From: Nocardia altamirensis NBRC 108246
Lineage (GTDB): Bacteria; Actinomycetota; Actinomycetes; Mycobacteriales; Mycobacteriaceae
Length of the DNA: 64,000 bases
NCBI RefSeq assembly: GCF_001612685.1
Contig: NZ_BDAY01000014.1
Coordinates: forward strand, 124,001-188,000
Direction of reading: 5' to 3'
The notes below the pieces were generated by a model, which saw only the letters and a program-made list of their open reading frames with translations, did not search any database and was not told the origin of the DNA. This document shows positions 26,464 through 35,329 of this stretch, one piece after another. Made by a program: the position numbers and the translations under genes. Each line of letters opens with the position of its first letter. Positions within the stretch are counted from its first letter, which is position 1.

Positions 26464-26568
26464 GTGCAGCTGCTCGATCTGGGTTCGTCCGCTTTGAATC
26501 TCGCGAACGTCGTCACGTCCATTGCCGCCAACATCACCTACCTGTTGCAGGCCTGGCACGTCATCTAG
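26464..26568 (+). CDS. 34-residue micropeptide with a hydrophobic core
   Basis: A very short frame from GTG 26464 to TAG 26566-26568, preceded by an ideal SD (GGAGGAA, five bases away). The peptide starts VQLLDLGSSALNLANVVTS, has a hydrophobic middle (SIAANITYLL) and ends QAWHVI, so an amphipathic or single membrane helix is likely. Codon use is GC-rich in third positions. The stop overlaps that of the convergent PucR gene. The family is not recognised. Confidence 0.45.
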   Translation: MQLLDLGSSALNLANVVTSIAANITYLLQAWHVI

Positions 26569-27830
26569 GTGCCGTCCTGACCCGGCGGCCCAGCGATGTG
26601 CGCATCGGCCGCCGGGTACAGGCGATGAATGGTCAGCGCCGCCGCGAGCATCCTGGAGTCGTGCGGTTCGGTCGGATCGATGCCGGTGAGCTCGGCGACC
26701 CGGCGCAGGCGATAGCTGAACGTATTCGGGTGGACGTGAATTTCCGCGGCCGCCGCCTTTCGATCGGAACCGTGCCGTAGCTGCGCGTCCAACGCGGCCA
26801 TCAGGTGGGGACTGCCCAGGATCGGCGTTATCCGTTCGGCCAGCCGATCCCGCGCGGGTCCCGGTCTGGTCAGCTGATATTCGAGCAGCAGATCATCCAG
26901 GCGATAGACGCCCGTCGGGCGGCCGAGCAGGCGCGCGAGCTCAGCGAGGTCGGTGGCGTCCCGCGCCGTCTGCGGCACGGCTTCGCGTGCCGCCGAACGA
27001 TATTCGGCAACGAACACCGCAACCCCGAACTGCTCGGCGAGCTCGGCGGCCAGCTGCGCGGAGCGTCGCTCGTCGACCTCGGTCTCCAGCACGGTCGGCA
27101 GCAACGCGATTCCGGTCGCGCCGTCGAAGGTGGCCAGCGCGGTCGTGCCTGCGAGGCCGTCGAGTGCGCGCTGCAGGATCCGGATGCGTCGCCTGCTGAT
27201 CAGCGTGCCCGCGGTACCGGGGTGCTCCTCGTGCCGAACGTGGATGGCCAGCACGGTATATCGCTCGGCCAGCGCGGTATCGGCGCGGGCGGCGAGCTCT
27301 TCGGCGGGTAGCCCGCCGAGCAATGCGGCGCATAGCGCGCGCCTTGCTTCCCGTTCGGCGTTGAAGATCGATTGTTCGACCTCGGTGTAGGTCTCGACCA
27401 CCGTGACGTTGATGTGCGTCAGCAGGTCGAGCAGTCGGCCGCCGACCACGATCAACTCGTCCATCTCGGCGGGGGTGGCCAGTTCGGTCGCCTCCCGCAG
27501 CACCGAGCGCGCGGAGCCGTGGATGGCTTCGATCAACAGCGGCAACGGAATTCGGTCCTCGGCGTGCCGTTGCGCCACCGGAACGACGAATACCGCGACC
27601 TCGGCTCTGGTCAGTTCCCGCTGTTCGCCGATGGCGTGCAGCACGGCGCGCCCGCACGCGTAGATGGCGGGCAGCACCTCGGCGGTGAAGTGCCCCTCGG
27701 GCAAATCGGCGGCGGGCGGGGTCGCGCCGAGTCCTTCGGCGAGCATGCGCTCGGCGATCTGCGGCCAGCGGGCGAGCAGCCGGGTGACCAGCGACGCGTC
27801 GCGGGCAGGCGGGGAGAGCGCGAGGGACAT
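26565..27830 (-). CDS. PucR-family transcriptional regulator
   Basis: A 421-residue regulator. The N-terminal part is an RsbRD-like helical domain, the middle is GGDEF-like (LQRALDGLAGTTALATFDGA), and the C-terminus is the PucR helix-turn-helix (RHGSDRKAAAAEIHVHPNTF followed by SYRLRRVAELTGIDP). It is divergent from the lipase gene and may control it; the inducer is unknown. The start ATG 27830 gives MSLALSPPARD and the usual length; the frame runs on upstream without good codon bias. Confidence 0.87.
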   Translation of the reverse strand: MSLALSPPARDASLVTRLLARWPQIAERMLAEGLGATPPAADLPEGHFTAEVLPAIYACGRAVLHAIGEQRELTRAEVAVFVVPVAQRHAEDRIPLPLLIEAIHGSARSVLREATELATPAEMDELIVVGGRLLDLLTHINVTVVETYTEVEQSIFNAEREARRALCAALLGGLPAEELAARADTALAERYTVLAIHVRHEEHPGTAGTLISRRRIRILQRALDGLAGTTALATFDGATGIALLPTVLETEVDERRSAQLAAELAEQFGVAVFVAEYRSAAREAVPQTARDATDLAELARLLGRPTGVYRLDDLLLEYQLTRPGPARDRLAERITPILGSPHLMAALDAQLRHGSDRKAAAAEIHVHPNTFSYRLRRVAELTGIDPTEPHDSRMLAAALTIHRLYPAADAHIAGPPGQDGT

Positions 27831-28049
27831 GAGCCGATTGTTTCCACCGACAGGTTTTGTGGCAAGAAATCCGCAGTACCGGCCGGAACTTTGTCTCTGG
27901 CACCAACTTTGCTGGTGGATTCTGTGCTCCGGCGCGCAGTGACACCGGCCGACCGGCGGCCATAGATTCGACTGAGCGACGCCGAGACGGCCCTCGTCGG
28001 TGGGTCCGCGGGGGAGGCGTGACCACGCCGTTGGAGAGGAACGAACCCG

Positions 28050-29426
28050 ATGAGTGCCGATCCCGTCCTGAGCGCGCACGCGCCGAAAGTCGAGCAATAC
28101 GCCGCTTTTCCGCTGCTGCCCGAGGTGGATCCGTTCTATCTCGCGCCGCTCGGGCTCGACCAGCTGCCGCCGGGTGCGATCGTGCGCACCAGGCGGGTCG
28201 AGCTGGCGCTGTTCAGTGTTGTCGCACAGCGGATCTCGGCGTGGCAGCTGCTGTACCGCACCTGCGATCTCGACCGAGTCCCCGAGGTCGCGGTCACCAC
28301 GGTGCTGCTGCCGTGGGGCGCCGATCCGACCGTGCCGCGCCCGCTGGTCTCGTTCCAGTGCGCGATCGACGCGGTCGCCTCGAAATGCCTGCCCTCCTAC
28401 GCACTTCGGCTCGGTGCCAGGGCGGCCGGGTCGATTCCGCAGCTGGAGTTGCCGCTCATCACCAGCGCACTGGCGCGCGGCTGGGCGGTGTCGGTCCCCG
28501 ATCACGGAGGGACCTTCGGTCGGTTCGGTGCCGCCCGTGAACCCGGCTACCGCGCGTTGGATGGGATTCGGGCGGCGCTGGCCTTCGCGCCGCTCGGTCT
28601 GGCCGCCGCCACACCCGTTGCGCTGTGGGGCTATTCGGGCGGTGGGCTGGCCACCGCATGGGCGGCCGAGCTGGCCGCCGAATATGCGCAGGAACTCGAG
28701 ATCGTCGGCGCCGTCGCGGCCTCGCCGGTCGGTGATCCGGCTGCGGCCTTCGTGCGACTCAACGGTTCGATGTTCGCCGGTTTCGCCGCGGTCTTCACCG
28801 CAGGACTGCGCCGCGCCTATCCCGGCCTGGATCACCTGCTGCGTGCCGAGTTGGACGCCAACTATCTCGGCTGGTTGCAGGCCACCGAGGTGACCGCCAC
28901 CTTCCCGCTGCTGTATCGGTTCGCCCGCCGCGATATCGACAAGCATTGCCGCGGTGGCCTTTCGGCACTCCTGGACGCGCCGGAACTCCAGCGCGTCCTC
29001 GCGGACATCCGGCCGGGTGGCCGCGCTCCCGCCATGCCCATGCTGATCCTGCAGGGGGTCTACGACGAGGTCATCGCCGTCGCCGATGTGGACGCGCAGG
29101 TGGCAAGGTACACCGCCGCAGGCACGCACGTCCGTTACTTGCGCGACCGCCTCAGCACCCACCTGCTCCTGCAGTTCTTGGCACTTCCGGTGATGGTCGA
29201 CTGGCTCGCGGACCGTTTCGCGCAGCGCGAACTCGCCCCTGCGGGCACCGAGACCGTCTGGTCGCTGGCGTGCTCGCGACGGGCCGTGCCCGGCCATCTC
29301 GACTTCGCCGGACTGCTCGTCCGCATGCTGTTCGCGCGTCCCATCCGCGCACTGCGGCACTCGGCGCGCTGGCCCGCCGACATGCGGCGACTGCCGATTC
29401 GACTGGTCCGCAACCTGCTGGCGTGA
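28050..29426 (+). CDS. Secretory-type lipase (LIP family)
   Basis: A 458-residue alpha/beta hydrolase of the fungal/actinobacterial LIP group. The nucleophile elbow is ALWGYSGGGLATAWAAEL, the oxyanion region is GWAVSVPDHGGTFGRFG, and the acid and His are likely in ILQGVYDEVIAVADVD and STHLLLQFLALP. Family members hydrolyse triacylglycerol or steryl esters. Unlike many relatives it shows no signal peptide after its ATG at 28050 (SD GGAGAGGAA). Divergent from the PucR regulator, which suggests control by it. Confidence 0.85.
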   Translation: MSADPVLSAHAPKVEQYAAFPLLPEVDPFYLAPLGLDQLPPGAIVRTRRVELALFSVVAQRISAWQLLYRTCDLDRVPEVAVTTVLLPWGADPTVPRPLVSFQCAIDAVASKCLPSYALRLGARAAGSIPQLELPLITSALARGWAVSVPDHGGTFGRFGAAREPGYRALDGIRAALAFAPLGLAAATPVALWGYSGGGLATAWAAELAAEYAQELEIVGAVAASPVGDPAAAFVRLNGSMFAGFAAVFTAGLRRAYPGLDHLLRAELDANYLGWLQATEVTATFPLLYRFARRDIDKHCRGGLSALLDAPELQRVLADIRPGGRAPAMPMLILQGVYDEVIAVADVDAQVARYTAAGTHVRYLRDRLSTHLLLQFLALPVMVDWLADRFAQRELAPAGTETVWSLACSRRAVPGHLDFAGLLVRMLFARPIRALRHSARWPADMRRLPIRLVRNLLA

Positions 29427-29607
29427 CGATATCGGTCTTCAGGTACGGAACGTGCGGCACAAACGTCCGGTCCGGTCGGTACGGTACCGCTCGAGACGGT
29501 AACTTGTTCGCTTCGATTCGGTAATTCCGTTGTCTCAGAGCGGAATCCGGTTGTTGGGGTGATCGGTAGTTGTTAGGGTGTCGCCAAGCCGAGGGAGGCG
29601 ATGCTTG

Positions 29608-31536
29608 GTGTTCGTGGGGCGCACCGATCTACTCGATCTGATCGATACCTTGATCGAGGTTCCGGCGGCGGCCGCGTCCGAGACGCCGAAGCCGGTGCTG
29701 GTGGTGGAGGGCTGCGGTGGTTCCGGCCGTACCGCCGTGCTGAACCATGTCCTGGACAAATGGCAGGGGCACACGCCGTCGGTGCTGGTCCGTCCGCTGG
29801 AACGGCCCTTCGATCTCAACAATCCGGTGCGCACCGTGCTTGCCGCGATCATCCTCGGGCTCAGCATCGACATCCCCGGCTACGCCGTCGCGTTTCCGCG
29901 GACCCTGATCGCCCAGATCGTCATCGCGGAGGATTTCGACAGCCTCCCGCCGAATCAGCAACTCGACAGACTGCATCGGCTGCTCAATCAATACGAGCGC
30001 CGCGCGGCGCTCATCGGCTTCGTCCGGAACATGATCAACTTCACCGGTTCGCTCGCCACCAACATCAAGGTGCCCGGCGCCGACGTGATCGCGCCCGCGG
30101 TGGCCAACACGGTCTCCGACGCGATGGTCGGCCGTTTGATGGGCGGGCGGCTGCTCGGCCGATTCACCTGGGGTCCGAAGATCGCCTGGTTCGGGCATCA
30201 GGACCTCGGTCTCCGCGGGGTCGATGCCGAGCGGGCGCTGATCGGGCTGAGCAGCAACGCGCGCAGCATCGATCCGCGGACCCGCCGCAGTGTCGACGAT
30301 GTGCTGGTCGGCGCGCTGCTCGCAGACCTGCGGCTCAGCGTCGCCAAGGTCAGGCGCCGGACGTCCAACGCGCTCGTGCTCATCGACGACGGCGACGCAC
30401 CCGCGGCCGCGTCCTTCACCAGCGCCCTGCTGCGGGTGCGGCAGAACATCGCGGCCACCGGCGCCAGGCTGTCCGACCCGCTCACCGTGATCACCGCGAG
30501 TTCCGGTGTGCTGAGCGATGATCAGGCGGGCCAGCTGCCTGCGCCCGCGGTGTGGTCGGCGCCGTTCGCGCAGGCATCGAGCACGGCGTCTTGGGCGCGG
30601 GTGCGGCTGCCCGAGCTGAGCGAGAGCGACGTCCGGCTGATGGCCAAGGACGTCGATCCGTTCCAGTCCGAAAGCATCGGCGAGTCGATCTATCGGCTCA
30701 CCCGTGGCCATGCGGCGGCGACCGAGTACCTGCTCCGCCGGATCAAGCTGGACCGGGAGCTGCTCGGTGATCTCGACGGCCTGCTGCGCAGCGCGGGGCC
30801 GGAGGCGGGCATCACCGCCGAGCAGTATCTGCTGCGGATCTTCGTCCGCGGGCTGAGCGTGAACAAGCTGGTCCGGCAGGAACTGGTGAACGGGCTCGTG
30901 ACGGTGTCGGCGGCCCGGCGCAAAGCCGAGGCGCTCGGCCTCGTCACCCTGCTGCCCGCCGCGGTCGGACACGATTCGGCGCTGTTCAAGTCGCGCACGT
31001 TGTGGGCGCCTGCGGCACAGGGCGGCGCGGAGCAACTGCCCGCGCTGGCGCGGCTGCTCGGCCTGCGCGCGCTCGCCGCGCGCACGGACCAGACGCCGAA
31101 CTGGGAGCGGGTATTCCGGCAGTTGTCCGACGGCGTCGGCGCCGGTGACGCGGCGAGCAGGCTGCATCACGCGCGCCTGCTGCACGGTCGCGACGCGGTG
31201 GTCGCTGAGCTCGCGGAGCACTTGGCGGAGCAGTCGTCCGCCGAGTGGTTGACGCTCTTCGACGCCATCGTCGAGACGGCAGATCCGGCCAGGCGCGACG
31301 CCGATCTGATCGACAGCGACGACCGGGCCCGCACCCCGCGCGAGCACATCGCGGTCCTGCTCGCCCTGGTGCCCGCGTTCGAGTCCGATATCCGGGTCAC
31401 CGCGGCGGAACAGAAGTCGACGCTCTGTTCGCGGATCGCGCACAGCTACGAGCTGCTTGCCGACCACGCTCGCGACCGGACGCCGTTCCTGCTGCGTGCC
31501 AACAGGTATCGCAGGCTCGCGGACCAATTCCAGTGA
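29608..31536 (+). CDS. P-loop NTPase of STAND/AAA-like type
   Basis: A 642-residue cytoplasmic NTPase. Walker A is VEGCGGSGRTAVL (about residues 33-45), a Walker-B-like strand is NALVLIDDGD, and a sensor-like strand is DPLTVITASSGV. A hydrophobic patch near residues 140-180 (VRNMINFTGSLATNIKVPGA) could touch the membrane. The C-terminal half is helical without clear repeats. GTG 29608 is chosen because GGGAGG lies nine bases ahead; TTG 29605 is the alternative. The next gene, an anchored binding protein, follows by 25 bases with a strong SD, so the two very likely act together. Confidence 0.65.
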   Translation: MFVGRTDLLDLIDTLIEVPAAAASETPKPVLVVEGCGGSGRTAVLNHVLDKWQGHTPSVLVRPLERPFDLNNPVRTVLAAIILGLSIDIPGYAVAFPRTLIAQIVIAEDFDSLPPNQQLDRLHRLLNQYERRAALIGFVRNMINFTGSLATNIKVPGADVIAPAVANTVSDAMVGRLMGGRLLGRFTWGPKIAWFGHQDLGLRGVDAERALIGLSSNARSIDPRTRRSVDDVLVGALLADLRLSVAKVRRRTSNALVLIDDGDAPAAASFTSALLRVRQNIAATGARLSDPLTVITASSGVLSDDQAGQLPAPAVWSAPFAQASSTASWARVRLPELSESDVRLMAKDVDPFQSESIGESIYRLTRGHAAATEYLLRRIKLDRELLGDLDGLLRSAGPEAGITAEQYLLRIFVRGLSVNKLVRQELVNGLVTVSAARRKAEALGLVTLLPAAVGHDSALFKSRTLWAPAAQGGAEQLPALARLLGLRALAARTDQTPNWERVFRQLSDGVGAGDAASRLHHARLLHGRDAVVAELAEHLAEQSSAEWLTLFDAIVETADPARRDADLIDSDDRARTPREHIAVLLALVPAFESDIRVTAAEQKSTLCSRIAHSYELLADHARDRTPFLLRANRYRRLADQFQ

Positions 31537-31561
31537 CCCGTTTCGGCGAAGGAGATCGATC

Positions 31562-33154
31562 GTGGCATCGCGCTATCGGCTATGGGTGATCCCGAGGCTG
31601 GACCGGCCGTTCCCGCGCCGGTGGACCGACTGGGTGCGGTTGGCCGTCGTGGTCGTGCTTGTGGTGCTCGCCGGTGCCGGGTTCGCCTCGGGCGAGCGGC
31701 TGCACCGTGCGTTCACCTGTAACGAGAGCTGGTTGCCCGACACCACCGCATGGCAGGCGGGCGATCGCTGCGTCGGATTGTCCGAGGGCCCTTACGCTTT
31801 CGACCTCGCGGCGTTCAAGCAGGTGCTCGGCGTGATCGACGCGCAGAATCGCGCGGCGGCCGACGAATGCCCCGGCAGCCCCGCGACCGTCGGTGTGCTG
31901 CTGACCATGACCGATCAGCTGGCAGGCAGCAGGGCCGTGCACGAGCTGGAGGGGATGGCGGCAGGCCAGCGCAGGGCGAACAGCACCGGATGCCTGCATC
32001 CGATGCGGCTCGTGATCGGGCAGATCGGTGACTACCAGCGCAACGGAGACCCGCTCGGCGTTGCCCGCGCGATGGCGGCGCGGGCGGACGTGGTCGCCGT
32101 CGCAGGCATCGGCCTCAGCCACCAGAGCACCGCGGAGGTTGCCGAAGTGCTTGCCGCGGAGGGGATTCCGATGGTGTCCGATGTGGTCACCGCAGAGGGA
32201 TTCGACCAGGACGGTTCGAAGACGGACACCCCCGACTTCACGGGCTGCGACAAGGGCAACTCCTACGCGGACGGCATCGCCAGCGACTACATCTATCGCG
32301 TCGGATTCCGGGTTGCCGTCCAGGTGCAGGCGATCGGCGCCGTGGTCACCGGCAGGCCGGACTTCATCATGGTTCCGGTCGGCGGATCGGACCCGTACAC
32401 CTGCACCACGCTGCCGTTCCTGCAACGCCAGTACGGCGGCAACCTGATCGAGGTCAAGTTCGACACCTCGGAGCCGAGCACCGTGCCGCAGACCGCGAAG
32501 CGGGTGTGCTCCACCGTGAAGGACGTGACGATCGCCTATATCGCCCGTGGCCGCGATCTGGGCAGGCTGCTCTACAGCCTCGACGAGGCCTACGCGAACG
32601 GTCAGTGCGCGGCGACTTCGGTCACCGTGGTCAGCACGTCCGACGGCAACCGACTGCGCACCGTCGAATCGGATCAGGCGCTTGAGGACCTGCGGACCAA
32701 GGCGCTGTCCTCGCAGACCTTCGCGGACGGCCGGGTGCGGCTGCTGTTCACGTTGGTCGCCGGCGCGGACGGACCGCAGGCGAGCAATCCCAACTGGACG
32801 GTGTTCGAGAAGGCGTACCGGGACGCGGGCTTCGATATCGCCCATGTCGGCGACGGGTGGGCGGTCAACGCCTACGACGCGGTGACCACCATCGACACCG
32901 CGCTGCGCAGCCTGCCCGCCACCAGCCCGGTGCGGCGCAGCCAGGTGAACGCGACCATCAGCGGCTTCTCCGCGCCGGACGCGGCGGTGCCCGGTGCAGG
33001 CGGCCCCATCATCTTCGACAACAGCGGCAACCGCACCGGCCAGACGCCGCGGGTCGTCCGGCTGTGCCCGGTCACCACCTCGGTGGATCGCCCGCCGTAC
33101 GTGCCGACCGTCGAGGTGCGGCCTGGTGAGTCCATTCCCCAATGCGTGCGCTGA
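31562..33154 (+). CDS. Membrane-anchored periplasmic-binding-fold (type I) protein
   Basis: A 530-residue protein with a short cytoplasmic head, one membrane helix (VRLAVVVVLVVLAGAGFASG) and a large outer domain. The outer part reads as a type-I periplasmic-binding fold of the amino-acid/Leu-binding class: VGVLLTMTDQ, GDPLGVARAMAARADVVAVA, GIPMVSDVVTAEGFD, and VTTIDTALRSLP. Six or more Cys suggest disulfides outside the cell. There is no ABC permease or ATPase beside it; its partner is the preceding NTPase gene. A receptor-like sensing role is inferred. Start GTG 31562 with AAGGAG six bases ahead. Confidence 0.72.
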   Translation: MASRYRLWVIPRLDRPFPRRWTDWVRLAVVVVLVVLAGAGFASGERLHRAFTCNESWLPDTTAWQAGDRCVGLSEGPYAFDLAAFKQVLGVIDAQNRAAADECPGSPATVGVLLTMTDQLAGSRAVHELEGMAAGQRRANSTGCLHPMRLVIGQIGDYQRNGDPLGVARAMAARADVVAVAGIGLSHQSTAEVAEVLAAEGIPMVSDVVTAEGFDQDGSKTDTPDFTGCDKGNSYADGIASDYIYRVGFRVAVQVQAIGAVVTGRPDFIMVPVGGSDPYTCTTLPFLQRQYGGNLIEVKFDTSEPSTVPQTAKRVCSTVKDVTIAYIARGRDLGRLLYSLDEAYANGQCAATSVTVVSTSDGNRLRTVESDQALEDLRTKALSSQTFADGRVRLLFTLVAGADGPQASNPNWTVFEKAYRDAGFDIAHVGDGWAVNAYDAVTTIDTALRSLPATSPVRRSQVNATISGFSAPDAAVPGAGGPIIFDNSGNRTGQTPRVVRLCPVTTSVDRPPYVPTVEVRPGESIPQCVR

Positions 33155-33228
33155 ACTTTGTGTGTCCCACCATAAATGCCGCCGATTTGCTCTAGCGTGA
33201 GCACCGTTGGTGCCGAGAGGGGCTGTGG

Positions 33229-34593
33229 ATGCGTAGCGGGATGTTGAGTCTGGCGCAGTTGCGTGAGCGGGTGGCGGCCGGGGAGATCGACACGGTGTTG
33301 GTCGCGATGACCGACATGCAGGGCCGGTTGCAGGGAAAGCGTTGCGCCGCACGCTATTTCCTGGACGAGGTGGTCGAGCACGCGACCGAGGCGTGCAATT
33401 ATCTGCTCGCCGTGGACGTGGACATGACCACGGTCGACGGCTATGCGATGTCGTCGTGGGACACCGGCTACGGCGATTTCGTGCTCCGCCCCGACCTGAA
33501 CACGTTGCGTGCGGTGCCGTGGTGGCCTGGTACCGCGCTGGTGCTGTGCGATGTCGAGCAGGTGGAGCCGGCAGGCAAGCCCGTCGCGATGTCGCCGCGG
33601 CAGGTGCTGCGGGCACAGCTGGCGCGGCTGGCCGAGCACGGGCTGCGCGCGTTCGTCGGCACCGAGCTCGAATTCCTGGTGTTCGACGACAGTTACGAGG
33701 CGGCATGGTCCTCGGGTTATCGCGACCTGCGTCCCGCCAACCAGTACAACGTCGACTATTCGATGCTCGGCACCGCGCGCATCGAGCCGCTGCTGCGCCG
33801 TATCCGCACCGAAATGGACGGCGCGGGTATGTATGTCGAGTCGGCCAAGGGTGAGTGCAACCCCGGCCAGCACGAGATCACGTTCCGCTACGACGATGCG
33901 CTGACCACCTGCGACAACCACAGCATCTACAAGACCGGCGCCAAGGAGATCGCCGCGCAGGAGCGGCGCAGCCTCACCTTCATGGCGAAATACAATGAGC
34001 GCGAAGGTAATTCGTGCCATATCCACATCAGCCTGCGCGGCGACGACGGCGCTGCGGTGCTCGCGGGCGACGAGGCGGACGGCTGGTCGCCGCTCATGCG
34101 GCATTTCGTCGCGGGCCAGCTCGACTGCCTGCGCGAGTTCACCTATCTGTTCGCGCCGAACATCAACTCCTACAAGCGATTCGTGCCGGGCAGCTTCGCG
34201 CCGACCGCCATCGCCTGGGGCGCCGACAACCGGACCTGCGCGCTGCGGGTGGTCGGGCACGGCGACTCGCTGCGGCTGGAGAACCGGGTGCCCGGCGGCG
34301 ACGTGAACCCCTACCTCGCGGTGGCCGCCGCCATCGCGGCCGGCTTGCACGGCATCGAGCAGCGGCTCCCGTTGGAGCCGGAGTTCCACGGCAACGCCTA
34401 TCGATCGGAGCGGCCACGGGTGCCGCACACACTGCGCGAGGCCGCGCAGCTCTTCGGGGACAGCAAGGTCGCGCGGAATGCGTTCGGTGATGATGTAGTG
34501 GAGCATTACCGCAACGCGGCGCAGGTCGAGCTGGTGGCCTTCGACGCCGCCGTCACCGATTGGGAGCGAGTTCGTGGATTCGAAAGACTCTGA
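33229..34593 (+). CDS. glnA4: Glutamine synthetase-like gamma-glutamyl-amine ligase (GlnA4 type)
   Basis: A 454-residue GS-fold ligase joining glutamate to an amine with ATP. GS landmarks are ESAKGECNPGQHEITFRY, GNSCHIHISLRG, NINSYKRFVPGSFAPTAIAW and NRTCALRVVG. Its placement with a GATase, an aldehyde dehydrogenase and an SDR repeats the mycobacterial glnA4-aldC cluster, where GlnA4-type enzymes act on ethanolamine or polyamines and not ammonia. The exact amine cannot be read from sequence. Start ATG 33229; its 3' end overlaps the next gene by 20 bases. Confidence 0.87.
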   Translation: MRSGMLSLAQLRERVAAGEIDTVLVAMTDMQGRLQGKRCAARYFLDEVVEHATEACNYLLAVDVDMTTVDGYAMSSWDTGYGDFVLRPDLNTLRAVPWWPGTALVLCDVEQVEPAGKPVAMSPRQVLRAQLARLAEHGLRAFVGTELEFLVFDDSYEAAWSSGYRDLRPANQYNVDYSMLGTARIEPLLRRIRTEMDGAGMYVESAKGECNPGQHEITFRYDDALTTCDNHSIYKTGAKEIAAQERRSLTFMAKYNEREGNSCHIHISLRGDDGAAVLAGDEADGWSPLMRHFVAGQLDCLREFTYLFAPNINSYKRFVPGSFAPTAIAWGADNRTCALRVVGHGDSLRLENRVPGGDVNPYLAVAAAIAAGLHGIEQRLPLEPEFHGNAYRSERPRVPHTLREAAQLFGDSKVARNAFGDDVVEHYRNAAQVELVAFDAAVTDWERVRGFERL

Positions 34594-35329
34594 GGTCCTA
34601 CCGGACGCTGGGGTTTCTCATCCGCTGATCGGCCTGCCGACCTACGCCGAATCCGCACGCTTCGGCTCGTGGCAGGTCGACAGCGCGGTGCTGCACTTCA
34701 GCTATGTCCAGATGGTCGTGGAAGCGGGCGGCATCCCCGTGCTGCTGCCGCCGGTCGGGGTGGCCAGGCCCGAGTTGGTCGCGCGCCTGGACGGGCTGGT
34801 GCTGACCGGCGGCGCCGACGTTGGGCCGGATCGCTACGGCGCACCGGCGCACCCGCTCACCTACACCAGGCCTGATCGGGACGATTCGGAATTCCGGCTG
34901 TTCGAGCTGGCCCGAGCGGTGGACCTGCCGATCCTGGCGGTGTGCCGTGGGCTGCAGGTGGTGAACGTCGCCATGGGCGGCTCGCTGATCCAGCACCTGC
35001 CCGAGGTGGTCGGGCACGCTGAGCATTCGGGCACCGAAGGCGGCTTCACCACCACCCAGGTGACGACCGTGCCAGGCAGCCGGGTCGCCGCGATCGCCGG
35101 GGCGGACGTGAAGGCCAACTGTCATCATCATCAGGCGATCGACCGGCTGGCGAACGGCCTGATTGCCACCGCGCATGCGGCGGACGGCACCATCGAGGCC
35201 GCGGAAGCCCCCGATGGCCCGTTTCTCGTTGGCGTGCAATGGCATCCGGAGGTCGACGCGCTCGACCGGCGATTGACCCGCGCATTGGTCGCGGCGGCCG
35301 AAGACTATCGAAGGGAGCGTATGTCGTGA
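34574..35329 (+). CDS. Class I glutamine amidotransferase-like gamma-glutamyl hydrolase (PuuD type)
   Basis: A 251-residue C26-type hydrolase. The catalytic Cys is in LPILAVCRGLQVVNVAMGGS, the His-x-Glu in GVQWHPEVDALDRR, and the oxyanion region in LVLTGGADVGPDRYG. It removes the glutamyl group after the amine has been oxidised, freeing glutamate. It begins at GTG 34574 inside the end of glnA4 and ends overlapping the aldehyde dehydrogenase, so the four genes are tightly coupled. Confidence 0.9.
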   Translation: MDSKDSEVLPDAGVSHPLIGLPTYAESARFGSWQVDSAVLHFSYVQMVVEAGGIPVLLPPVGVARPELVARLDGLVLTGGADVGPDRYGAPAHPLTYTRPDRDDSEFRLFELARAVDLPILAVCRGLQVVNVAMGGSLIQHLPEVVGHAEHSGTEGGFTTTQVTTVPGSRVAAIAGADVKANCHHHQAIDRLANGLIATAHAADGTIEAAEAPDGPFLVGVQWHPEVDALDRRLTRALVAAAEDYRRERMS

